Below are positions 1 through 10,272 of a stretch of 64,000 nt of DNA, piece by piece; position 1 is the first letter of the stretch, and every line of letters starts with the position of its first letter. The stretch is taken from contig JAKJXP020000005.1 of NCBI GenBank assembly GCA_022225965.2, positions 771,327 through 835,326 of the forward strand, in the 5' to 3' direction. Made by a program: the position numbers and the translations under genes. Source of the stretch: Diatrype stigma (taxonomy: Eukaryota > Ascomycota > Sordariomycetes > Xylariales > Diatrypaceae). The notes under the pieces are model-generated. The model saw only the letters and a list, made by a program, of their open reading frames with translations. It made no database searches and was not told where the DNA came from.

Positions 1-3000
1 TGCCGAGCAGAAGGCGGATAAGATGCTTGCCAAGAGTGATGGTAACAAGCGCTCAAGAATCAGCAACGCCAAGCTCGTTGATGCTAACTTGGCGGGAACC
101 AAACATGGTCATGAATGTACTTTGATCCTAACCGAAGGTGACTCTGCTAAGAGTTTGGCTGTTGCTGGCCGTGCCATCCTTGACCCTGACCGCATTGGCG
201 TTTTCCCTCTCCGAGGTAAAATGCTCAACGTTCGTGATGCATCGATCGATCAGATTACGAAGAACGCGGAAATACAGAACATCAAGCAGTTCCTAGGCTT
301 GAAGCACAAGCAAGTCTACACTGACACGAAGAGTCTTCGCTACGGCCACTTGATGATCATGGCCGATCAGGATCACGACGGTAGTCATATCAAGGGTCTT
401 CTGATTAACTTCCTCCAAGTTCAATATCCTTCGCTTCTCAAGATTCCTGATTTCTTTCAGGAGTTCATCACCCCTATCGTGAAAGTCTGGCAGGGCCCAA
501 ACCCCAAGAAACCAATAAAGTCAAAGTCCTTCTTTACGCAGCCTCAGTACCATGAATGGAAGGCCGCAAATCAGGCTGAAATCAAGCGGTGGCAGTACAA
601 GTACTACAAGGGTCTGGGTACCAGTTCGAACGAGGACGCCCAGGTCTACTTCAAGGATCTTGATAAACACTTGAAGGAATTTGAGGTGATGCAACCAGAC
701 GAGGCCGACCTTTTCGAGCTTGCTTTCTCCAAAAAGAAGGCAGATGCTCGTAAGGAATGGCTGGGCAGCTTCGTGCCTGGCACGTACCTGGACCAGTCGA
801 CTAAGTCTATCACATACACCGACTTCATCAACAAGGAGTTGATTTTGTTCAGTATGGCTGATAACATACGGTCTATTCCATCGGTCATTGATGGCCTGAA
901 GCCTGGACAGCGGAAGGTCATGTACGCTTGTTTCAAGCGAAACTTGGTCAAGGACAAGAAGGTCATTGAGTTGGCTGGTTATGTATCTGAACAGACGTCC
1001 TACCAGCATGGTGAAGTGTCTCTGCAGCAGACTATCATTGGTCTCGCTCAGAACTTCGTGGGATCTAACAACATCAACTGCCTTGAGCCTAGCGGAAACT
1101 TCGGTTCCCGACTTGCCGGTGGCTCGGACGCTGCCAGTGCTCGATACATCCATACTCGTCTATCTCCATTTGCCCGTCGTGTGTTCCATCCCTTGGATGA
1201 ACCCAATCTGGAGCCCCAGGTCGAAGATGGCAAAAGAATTGAGCCTAAGGTATATGCTCCCATCATTCCAATGGTCTTGGTCAATGGTGCAGATGGTATC
1301 GGTACAGGTTGGAGTACTTCCATTCCCAACTACCATCCATCAGATATCATCAGAAACCTGAAGAGACGCATGGGCCGCATGGACGGTCCAGAAGAGAAGC
1401 CCTTCGAGACGATGATGCCTTGGTTCAGGGGCTGGAAGGGTACGCCGGTAGCCACGGAACCCAACCGCTACCAGTTCAATGGTATTGCATACCAGGACGA
1501 GAAGAAGCCTAACGAGGTTATCATCACCGAGCTGCCTATTCGCGTGTGGACTGATGACTTCAAGGCAAAGCTTGAAGATATCATTCGCGCTGAAAAGGTG
1601 CCTTCTTTCATCAAGGATTACAAGGAGTTCAACGACCACAACAGTGTGCACTTCGAAATCCAGATGGATGAAAAACACATGAACTCGGCTCTTGCGGAAG
1701 GCCTCCTTGACAAGTTCAAGTTAACTCGACAAATTGCCACTTCCAATCTAGTCGCTTTCGATACTCGTGGTATGATCCGCAAGTACGACAAGGTCGAGGA
1801 TATCCTCGAGGAATTTTACCAGTACCGATTGATGATGTACAAGGAGCGCAAAGTAAGCTGACCACCCTGCAACGCCTACTTCATTGAGCGAAATACTAAT
1901 TAATATACGTAGGCACACTGGCTTGGCGTCTTGCGAACCGATTGGCGCCGATTGTCAAACCAGGCTAGGTTCATCACGGAGATTATGGATGGAAAGTTGA
2001 TCGTCAACCGCAAAAAGAAGGACATCATCGTTGCGGAGCTTCGCAAACGAGAATACGATCCTTTCCCCAAGAACCAGGATAACAAAAAGAACAAGGCGGG
2101 CGATGAAGAGGTCGAAGAGGGGAACGACGGCGAGGGCGAGAATGCCGAAGAGCTGGACAGCGACAATGGCGCCAGGGACTACGACTACCTTCTCTCTGTA
2201 TGTCGATGTTTAACCTTCCCTCTCACTGCAAGATTGCTAACAATGCGCAGATGGCAATCTGGTCGTTCACCCAGGAACGCCTCGACAAGCTCAAGGAGCA
2301 GATTGGCAAGAAGAAGATGGAAGAGGATGAGCTTGAGGCCCTTAGCGAGAAAGACCTCTGGTGCCAAGATCTCGAGGAATTCGAGGCAGAGTGGGAGAAC
2401 CAACTGCGTCTTGACTCTGAAATTACGACGAATATTCGTAGGATGGGTCGCCGTGCTTCCAAGAAGATTGGTGCTGGCCGTGGACGCAAGGGCAAAGATG
2501 ACGACGACTACGCTCCTGTTGCCAAATCAAGGGCAGCCCCGAAAGCGGCAGCCAAGCCCAAGGTAGTCGAGAAACAAGTCGAGATGAAGACGCATCAACG
2601 ATTTGCCGAGAAGTTTGCGCCAAGGCCCAAGAAAACGGGCTTGGACGGCGCAGATGATTCGGATGCTTTCTCTGACGACGACTATGCTGCCCTTAACAGT
2701 AAACCTGTCAAGAAAGAAGCAGTCAAGAAAGAGCCAGCCAAGAAAGAGCCAGCCAAGAAAGAAAAGGCAAAAGAAAAGGAGAAGGAAGTAGAACAGCCTG
2801 TCCCCGCTGACGAGTCTGAAGATGAGTCAGTAGTGGAAGCTCCCGTCAATGCCCGAAGCAAACGCGCCGCTGCCACAAAGGCAAAGACGTGGGTTGAAGA
2901 GGACGATGATGAGTCGGAGAGTGACGACGACGACAAGATGCTCGGTGACGTCGGTGCCATGGTGAAAGGAATTTCAGGTGGCAACAACGTCTCGTCCGAG

Positions 3001-3690
3001 AACAAGAATGGCCGCCTTAGTTTGTTTGCCATGTCGCGCCCGGACAGTAGCCACAGCGGCGGTGCAGGTGCCGGTTTGAAGGCCAAGAGCAAAGCATCCA
3101 AAACTTTTGACTTCGACGATCACGATGACACCAATTACGAGCTACTTGCCAAATCATCACCACACAAGACTTTCCACAGCAACGAGATAGATGACTTCTT
3201 GTCTGACGACGACCTTCCGGCTGTCACGAAGCCGGCGAGCAAGTCAAAGGCCTCTGCTTCCACTGCGGAACCGAAGCCTAAGGCAAAGCCCAAGGCTACT
3301 ACATCCACAGCCTCAGCGGATGCCGGTCCAGCAGTCAAGAAGAGCCGTGGCCGTCCGGCTGGTGCGAAAACCAAGGCCAAAGAGGATGCGCCGGCTAAGA
3401 AAGCGGTGCAGCTATCACCGGCGGCCAAGGCGCTCGGTGCCAAGAAGAGCAAAGCGGCCCCCAAGAAGAAGTCAGTCGATGTGTTCGATATCGACGACAG
3501 CGACGAGGAAGAGGATGTGGCCATGGCTGAGCCTGATTCTCCCCCACCTCGTCCGGCCGGTCGATCTAGACCCGGCCGCGCGGCGGCTGCTAAGTCCAAA
3601 CCCATCTACATTCCTGATGATGATGACCTCGATGATGATGAGGACGACATGCAGGTTGATGAAGAGCCGAGCGATGATGACAGCGACTAA
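1..3690 (+). CDS. TOP2: DNA topoisomerase II, C-terminal part (5' end outside window)
   Basis: Exons are <1-1852, 1913-2197 and 2251-3690, reading from base 2, which gives about 1,191 residues. The first intron has a TACTAAT branch site and the second TGCTAAC. The visible part begins in the TOPRIM region (EGDSAKSL, then DQDHDGSHIKG). It continues through the DNA-cleavage domain, with the catalytic tyrosine in SARYIHTRL (codon 1145-1147), the YKGLGTSS motif and the coiled-coil C-gate. The last 400 or so residues are acidic and lysine-rich, with KKEPA repeats near 2701-2790 and DDDD runs, typical of the poorly conserved nuclear-localised tail of eukaryotic TOP2. The GHKL ATPase domain lies upstream of the window. 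The enzyme passes duplexes through a double-strand break in the nucleus to decatenate chromosomes. It converges on the reticulon gene. Family identity is certain; only the tail splicing is inferred. Confidence 0.97.
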
Positions 3691-5387
3691 GTATGTCTTG
3701 TCTCTGTGTGATGGTACTCCGGAAGCTGGTCGATCTTTCTGGCCGGTAACCTCCCGGACAAAACAAAGCACCCGTCGTCACTTTGTTCCCTTTATCAACT
3801 GGCCCTTAGGCTCTGAACTGGGGACTTTGCTTTCATTTTTGGCATATAACCCGTCATGTCATTGGGAAGGACAACTCGACAGTCTTGCTTGGAATTGATT
3901 GCCTGCAGCTATGATGACGCGGAGGAAGAGGGCACAAAATTCTGGAAAGAGACAAGGGGGAGAGAGAGGGTTTAGTGCGCAAGGGGCGGGCAAGGAACTG
4001 ACGATAACTTCACGAGGGGCGTTCTGGTCAATCAGTAGTATTTGCTTTTCCTCTCCTTTTGCTTTGGCTTTAGGGGCTGAATTCTTTTTTTCATCTGAGC
4101 AAATAGTATCTCACATCTATCTCTCCTTTTCCCCGGTCATTCAACATCTCTTCTGTTGCCTGGCTTTTACTACTCAGTTTGTCGGTATGATTACATATTC
4201 GACCCTTTCTGTCCGTACATATACATAGTAATGACCAACCCGTTATGAACCGTGTTCTTGCTTCTCTAGCTAACCTCGATGGGCGATGCCATTCGGCCAT
4301 GCAACTGTATTCGATTTGTTCAGTGTACAGCAACATACGTATCTCGCGTAGGAACACTCGCGATAGGTAGCAAGTAGTTTTGAGTAAGTGATGGATGTTC
4401 CGTACTACCGGGGTTCGTTCATCTTCGCCCGATATCACTATCCGGCAGTCTTTCTAGATGCGAGTCCTGGCTTGACGTGACCATCGACAGTTTTCTAGTC
4501 TCAATGATCAAGGCGTCTTGTCATAGGCCTTGACCGGCCTTTCAGGTTCGACAGGTATAGGTGGCTGACAATGCTCCAAGAATACATATCGAAATGACAC
4601 TGACCAAGTCGTTCCGTAGCTACGAAATACCTGCATAGAGCAGTAGGATGAATACGTATATACCTACTTTATGGCTTCCGTACCTACATATAGCTATACT
4701 CAGCAGATCGTGCTTTAGCAGGTCCTGTGACCAACCTGGCACATACGAAGAGTCGGAAGTCCAATCACATATAGTAAACAAGCGCCCCAAAGAGACGACA
4801 TCTGATAAAAAAAGCTACCTAGCATTCGTCACACATCCTATCACACAAACTGCTGCATTATTGCTATTCCATTGCCAATGCCACGTCGAATTCTGATTAC
4901 CCCTGCTCTCCTTGCCTCTCATCCTCATCACCTCATCACCGTAATACTGCTCTCCACAGTTCTCTCAATCTTCGTCGTAACATACCACCCCCCCATAAAC
5001 GCAAACATCCCTTCCATGAGAAAAGAACGCCATTTGAACCTCCTGCGGGTCAATGTCTGCTACTCACTACTCCGTCTAGTAAAATTCCGGTTCCAAAGAC
5101 GAGGGATAACTAATCGCTAATATGACTATTGAGTACCAGAATAGGCATACTGAGTAGATATTCCCCGCCGCAAGTCAAAAAGGTTTGGCTGTTGTCAATG
5201 CCAGTTGAAACTTAGTGCATAACTATCGATCCATCCAGGAGCGTATAAGTGTTGCATTCTCCCGTGTCTATAATCATGAGTCGTATCAAGTTGTCGTGCC
5301 GCATCAAATCGGATCTCGGAATCATGTGCGTATCGTCTGTGTCCAGTTCGGTCAGAGACGGTCGGTCACGGCACCTGACGCTCTTGT
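3691..5387. other. Intergenic, between convergent TOP2 and reticulon
   Basis: This is the shared 3' region of two convergent genes. It is pyrimidine-rich around 4040-4160 and otherwise of ordinary composition. No ORF here resembles a protein and I see no RNA gene or repeat. It should hold both polyadenylation sites. Confidence 0.6.
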
Positions 5388-6751
5388 CTAGGCGAGGAGA
5401 GGCTCCTTGGCAGGGGCCTCGCTCTCCGACTCGGACTCCTCCTCGGAGGAAGAGTCCTCCTTGTTCTCGAAAGCCTTCTTAGGGGCGGCCGGGAAGTCGG
5501 TGGGGTGGACAGCGGCCTTGGGGGCAGCCTTGGTAGCCTCGGGAGAGGCCGACCGGCCTCGGATCAGCTGTTGAGCCTTGGCAGTGTAGTCTCCAACATA
5601 CTGCTTGGAGAGTTCGGCGGCCTGGGACGTGTGCTTGCTGGCGACTTGCCGAAGCTGCTCGCTCTGAGAGTTGACAATGTCGCCAGCCTCCTTGAGGTAG
5701 TGATCGATGAGCTCCTGGTTAGTCACGTAGATAAGGGGCGCAAAGAAGACAGTCGTAGTGGCGATCAAGGCAAGGCCCCAGTAAGGGACAATCTTGACAA
5801 GGTAGTACGAGATAAAGGAGCCAACGGCAGCCTGGAAATGTTTGTCAGCATAAACAGTCAGAAGCAGGAAAGGCCGGAGTACACATACAGCAGCAGAGAT
5901 AGGAACGTTCTCAGCAAACAGGATCCGTTGCAGCTCCATGACAACGAAGTTCACAAGCTCGTGGACGTCCCCAATAAGGGCGTCCAGGGTCTCTCGTGGG
6001 ATGGTGTAGTACTTGCGCGGTCGGAGCTGGGTAGTCAGGCCATTGTTCAGGAGAGTTTTCCCGGTGACTTCGGCAAGGACGGTAACACCAAGGACCATCC
6101 AGGTCAGCTTGAGGGTATAGCGAATGACGTCGAGATATCTAGCTGCAAAGATGAGAGAGACGATGCTGGCGTAGGCAATCGCCGAGGCTCCTACATGCGG
6201 GTTTCTTGTCAGACTAGGCGGTCAAAGCTCAAGGTGGTCACTTTGGATAACTTACGGGGGTTGTTCCATGAGAGAAGCTCAGAGAAGAAGTTGTGGTAAT
6301 GGGTCAGAGGTTGACCGGTAGCGGTCTCATGGCCAGGCGTCTGTCTGGAATTGGCGAGTCTGGAAAACTCGGAAGTCGTCTTCGCTCCCTGGTCCTTCAC
6401 GTTCTGGGCAACGGGGCCTATGGGATGGAACGAATACGATTAGCAACGGCATTGAAGCTTTGTCATAGACTGTGAGCTGGGAAGGGATAGACATACCACT
6501 GGCAAGTTGATCGTAGGCAGCTTGAGCATCTAGAGGTTAGGAGCTGTCAGTCATGACGTCGCCGGATGGTTCGGGTGGGTTATCTGGTTCCGGGATACTT
6601 TGACGATCAGTTAGCTGGAGGGTGTTCTGGATGTTCTGGATGTTCTGCGATGGATGCATGCAATGCAAGGAGAAGAGATACATACCTTACTGTCTTTGAA
6701 GCTGTCGAAGGTGCCACCATTGGCGGCTGGGGCAGACGAAGAATCGGCCAT
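5388..6751 (-). CDS. RTN1: Reticulon-domain ER-shaping protein
   Basis: Five exons on the minus strand, in transcription order 6751-6691, 6529-6497 (33 nt), 6417-6256, 6190-5889 and 5831-5388, encode about 333 residues. The phases agree throughout. The protein starts MADSSSAP. A WNNPR motif near residue 84 opens the reticulon homology domain. Two long hydrophobic hairpins follow (about 87-145 and 187-225), separated by a hydrophilic stretch. The C-terminal tail is charged and ends in a Ser/Glu-rich run. Family knowledge: reticulons wedge into the cytosolic leaflet of tubular ER and stabilise curvature. The length and two-hairpin layout fit fungal Rtn1. The gene converges on TOP2. Its first intron contains a 9-bp tandem repeat (6623-6649). 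Identity is firm; the 33-nt exon is the least certain part of the model. Confidence 0.93.
6623..6649. repeat. 9-bp tandem repeat in reticulon intron 1
   Basis: Three copies of TGTTCTGGA stand head to tail, the last slightly diverged. They lie inside the first reticulon intron and do not touch the splice sites. Confidence 0.8.
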
Positions 6752-7148
6752 CTCGAAGTCTGATGATTGAGCTCTGCAGCAATGTGCGGTGCAGCGCTAC
6801 CTGTGGTTTATGGTGTGTGATTTGTGATCTGTGATCTGTGATCTGGAGTGTCTGTGTTTGTGTTGACGTCGGAGGGTTAACTAGAGAGCGGTAGGGTAGG
6901 GTAGGTATGTAGTAGGTAGGTAGGTGTGCAGTTGGCAGATGTGCGAAGAGTGGTTTTATGTTTTATGTTGTATGTTGTATGTTCAATGGTTAATGGTTGA
7001 ATGGTAATGGTGTAGGTATGAGGTCTGGTGTGTGGTGAGGTGTCTGGGGTTACGGTGTATGTCAGTCAGGCAAGTCGCAGGTGGTTGCTCGGACGGTTTG
7101 AAGGGGCAGTGGTAATAATTTGCAGTGGCAGAGAGATACTGTAAGTAG

Positions 7149-7208
7149 GTAGCAGGGCCGGTAGCAGGGCCGGTAGCAGGGCAGGTAGCAGGGCAGGTGG
7201 CAGAACCG
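7149..7208. repeat. 12-bp tandem repeat, 5 copies
   Basis: The unit is GTAGCAGGGCCG. Copies 3 and 4 end in CAG instead of CCG and copy 5 is diverged. Confidence 0.85.
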
Positions 7209-7234
7209 GTAGAAGAGGAGCTGGTGTTCCCAGT

Positions 7235-7273
7235 AGTTGTTCCTAGCAGTTGTTCCTAGCAGCTGTTCCTATT
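7235..7273. repeat. 13-bp tandem repeat, 3 copies
   Basis: The unit is AGTTGTTCCTAGC, with substitutions in the third copy. Confidence 0.8.
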
Positions 7274-7440
7274 CCTACATACGTATGTATGTAGCTTATC
7301 GGTCAGGTATTGGCAACCTGGAATTGGTTCCCTAGCAGCCTAGAAGTGACCCTAGATACATAAAATGTAGGTACACAGGTGGATGCAGCTTGTACTGTTT
7401 GTTCGGTGTGGGTGCATAAATAAGGAAGCAGTAGCAGAAT

Positions 7441-7476
7441 CAGTGGGATCAGTGGGATCAGTGGAATCAGTGGACT
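7441..7476. repeat. 9-bp tandem repeat, 4 copies
   Basis: The unit is CAGTGGGAT. Two copies are exact and two diverged. Confidence 0.8.
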
Positions 7477-7740
7477 CGATAGAACCAGTGAAAGCCCGGT
7501 GCCTCGGGATACGTACTCTATGATGTCGGTGATAGGAAGCAAGATCACGATACACTACTCGGTTGGCTTCTTGCGAGCGAGAGATTAGATACCGGTATGC
7601 AGTACGATGTACATATGTAGGTAAACAGCTTTTGTGCAGAGCGACTACCAGGCCGATGATTGTGGCTTATAGCACCTGTGTATGCATGCATATGTAGTAT
7701 AACGACTACGAGAGCTTAGAAACAGAAAGGCATGGCATGA

Positions 7741-7788
7741 GGACATCAGGACATCAGGACATCAGGACATCAGGACATCAGGACATCA
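7741..7788. repeat. 8-bp tandem repeat, 6 copies
   Basis: GGACATCA is repeated six times without a mismatch. It is followed by a related, looser GGCATGA repeat to about 7825. Perfect identity suggests recent expansion. Confidence 0.9.
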
Positions 7789-8449
7789 GGGCATGAGGCA
7801 TGAGGCATGAGGGCATGGCATGAGGACGAGGACGATGGTTCTCCGGTCTGGTATCAAAGTACCCAATCTTTTTCGTGTGGCGTGCGTGCGCAAGTGGGAG
7901 AAATCTCACGCTCACTTCAGGTTACTAGTCAGTTACGTATGGGGGGGTCGATACCTGGGGTGGGATTCGGGAAGGGGGATTGGACCGACGGGCAGCTGGA
8001 CGGGCAGAACGGGGTAGCTAGCTACATGGACGGGGCCTAGATACGCCCGATAATGGGCTATGAAACAAACACACCGCAGAAGCACGCGAGCACCTAACTG
8101 CAGTAGGCAATTGCTTATATAGGCATATGCATATCTAACACTTTTAAATTTCATTAAGCCATAGCCACCTTCCCCTAACCAATCACAGCCCAAAGAATTA
8201 CCCCAGACTTTCGCATTTGCAACGTCGCAGCATAACAACGATAAGGTCTTTTCGAATGCATTTAATTCCGAAAGTTTATGCCCTTTATATTTTATATCTT
8301 AGCCGAAATTATTAACGTTTTTACTTTATAATTGTTATATATAATTAAATGCCGCGCGATATTCTAATTCGTATACCTAGCGTTATAATTAAATCCGTAC
8401 GGATAACGGGCCTTTCTTATCGATAAGCTAAAACAGTACTAGCTTGGCT

Positions 8450-10035
8450 GGAAAAGGCCCGGTTTAAGTAAAACGGGCCCGGCTGGAAAAAACAGGCTTT
8501 ATTAAAAGGGCTTTATTAAAAAGGGCTTTATTAAAAAGGGCTTTATTAAAAAGAACCCGGCTTACGTAAAACGGGCTTTATTAAAAAGGGCCCGGCTAAA
8601 ATAAACAGGCTTTATTAAAAGGGGCTTTATTAAAAGGGGCTTTATTAAAAGGGGCTTTATTAAAAGGGGCTTTATTAGAAAGGGCTTTGCTAAAAAGGGC
8701 TTTATTGGAAGGGGCTTTACTAAAAGAGGCCCGGCTTAAGTGAAATGGGCTTTGCTGGAACGGGCCCGGCTTAGGTAAAACGGGCCCGGCTAAAAAGAAT
8801 AGGCTTTGCTAAAAAGGGCTTTGCTGGAAAGGGCCCGGCTTAGGTGGAACGGGCCCGGCTAAAATAAACAGGCTTTATTAAAAGGGGCTTTATTAAAAGG
8901 GGCTTTATTAAAAAGGGCTTTGCTGGAAAAGGCCCGGCTTAAGTAAAACGGGCCCGGCTTAAGTGAAACGGGCCCGGTTTAGGTGAAAGGGGCCCGGCTT
9001 AAATGGAACGGGCTTTACTGAAAAGGGCCCGGCTTAAGTGGAACGGGCTTTACTAAAAGGGACCCGGCTTAGGTAAAACGGGCCCGGCTAAAAAGAATAG
9101 GCTTTGCTAAAAGGGGCTTTATTAAAAGGGGCTTTATTAAAAAGGGCTTTGCTAGAAAAGGCCCGGCTTAGGTGAAACGGGCCCGGCTTAGGTGGAAGGG
9201 GCCCGGCTTAAATGAAAAGGGCCCGGCTTAGGTGGAACGGGCTTTGCTGAAAAGGGCCCGGCTTAAGTGGAACGGGCTTTGCTGAAAAGGGCCCGGCTTA
9301 GATGCAACGGGCTTTACTGGAACGGGCCCGGCTTAGGTAAAACGGGCCCGGCTGGAAAGAACAGACTTAGGTGAAACGGGCTTTGCTGAAAAAGGCCCGG
9401 CTTAAGTAAAACGGGCTTTGCTGGAAAAGGCCCGGCTTAGGTGCAACGGGCTTTGCTAAAACGGGCCCGGCTTAGATAAAACGGGCCCGGCTAAAAAGAA
9501 CAGGCTTTATTAAAAAGGGCTTTGCTGGAAGGGGCCCGGCTTAAGTAAAACGGGCTTTATTAGAACGGGCTTTATTAAAAAGGGCTTTACTAAAAAAGGC
9601 TTTACTGAAAAGTGCTTTATTAAAAAGGGCTTTACTGAAAGGGGCTTTGCTAAAAGGGGCTTTACTAGAAGGGGCTTTATTAAAAGGGGCTTTATTAAAA
9701 GGGGCTTTACTAAAAGGGGCTTTATTAAAAGGGGCTTTATTAAAAAGGGCTTTGCTAAAAGGGGCCCGGCTTAAGTGGAACGGGCTTTGCTGGAACGGGC
9801 CCGGCTTAGGTAAAACGGGCCCGGCTAGAAAAAATAGGCTTTATTAAAAGGGGCTTTGCTAGAAAGGGCCCGGCTTAGGTGGAACGGGCTTTGCTGGAAC
9901 GGGCCCGGCTTAGGTAAAACGGGCCCGGCTAGAAAGGGCCCGGCTTAAATAGAACGGGCCCGGCTTAAATAGAACGGGCCCGGCTGGAAAGAACAGGCTT
10001 TGCTGGAAGGGGCTTTGCTTTATTAAAAGGGGCCT
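8450..10035. repeat. Complex minisatellite of two interleaved unit types
   Basis: About 1.6 kb consists of a short unit, GGGGCTTTATTAAAA (15-16 bp), mixed with a long unit of about 20 bp, GGGCCCGGCTTAAGTAAAAC. A variant of the long unit carries GGCTAAAAAGAACA. All units share a GGGC start and an AAAA/GGAA end. The variant long unit recurs about nine times at irregular spacing (near 8480, 8592, 8787, 8858, 9080, 9350, 9490, 9820 and 9980), so there is a loose higher-order structure. Differences between copies are almost all G/A or C/T changes, while the GGGCCCGG core is nearly constant. A run of exact 15-bp units near 9647-9850 keeps a frame open by chance; it is not a gene. Confidence 0.9.
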
Positions 10036-10239
10036 AACCTGGCAGGAAAGGGGCTAACAAAGCCAGCCTCTTTCCTGCTAGTATTATTCCGGTCCTTATC
10101 GATAAAAGGTTTAAGTTAAAGCTGATTATGTAATATATTATACTTTTCGGGCAAAAATACGATTCCCGGGCAGATTACGTAATACAATATTTACCTAGCC
10201 CAATTTAAACAAGCAGCAAAAAGCAATTCCCTTAAAGGT

Positions 10240-10258
10240 CTCCGCGCGAAGCGCGGAG
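10240..10258. repeat. Perfect GC-rich hairpin
   Basis: The arms CTCCGCGC and GCGCGGAG (8 bp) enclose a GAA loop. The hairpin stands at the right edge of the AT-rich wing and is followed by CCGGCGTCAGCTGG. It could be a transposon end structure or a terminator-like fold. Confidence 0.75.
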
Positions 10259-10272
10259 CCGGCGTCAGCTGG

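Larger units (their letters stand above)
6752..8230. other. Reticulon upstream region rich in short tandem arrays
   Basis: The reticulon promoter lies here. The sequence is dominated by low-complexity runs: GATCTGTGATCTGTG-like copies (6820-6845), GTAGGTA runs (6895-6930), and the arrays at 7149-7208, 7235-7273, 7441-7476 and 7741-7788. No protein-like ORF is present. Confidence 0.6.
8231..10272. mobile_element. Candidate repeat element: AT-rich wings, internal minisatellite, 3' GC hairpin
   Basis: The block differs sharply from its surroundings. An AT-rich left wing (about 8231-8400) and right wing (about 10085-10230) flank a GGGC-based minisatellite. A pair of imperfect inverted copies with an ATCGAT centre and a nearby TACTAGC (left about 8413-8450, right about 10070-10106) brackets the array. 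The right end carries an 8-bp GC hairpin (10240-10258) with CTGG 14 bp further on. No transposase, helicase or other long ORF is present, so if it is mobile it is non-autonomous. Helitron-like ends (3' hairpin then CTRR before T) are one reading, and I could not define the 5' end. It could equally be a locally expanded satellite. The boundaries are approximate. Confidence 0.35.

Noticed and set aside
9647..9847. Frame with LLKGA pentapeptide repeats
   Set aside because: Arises because 15-bp minisatellite units keep the frame open; it resembles a pentapeptide repeat only by period.
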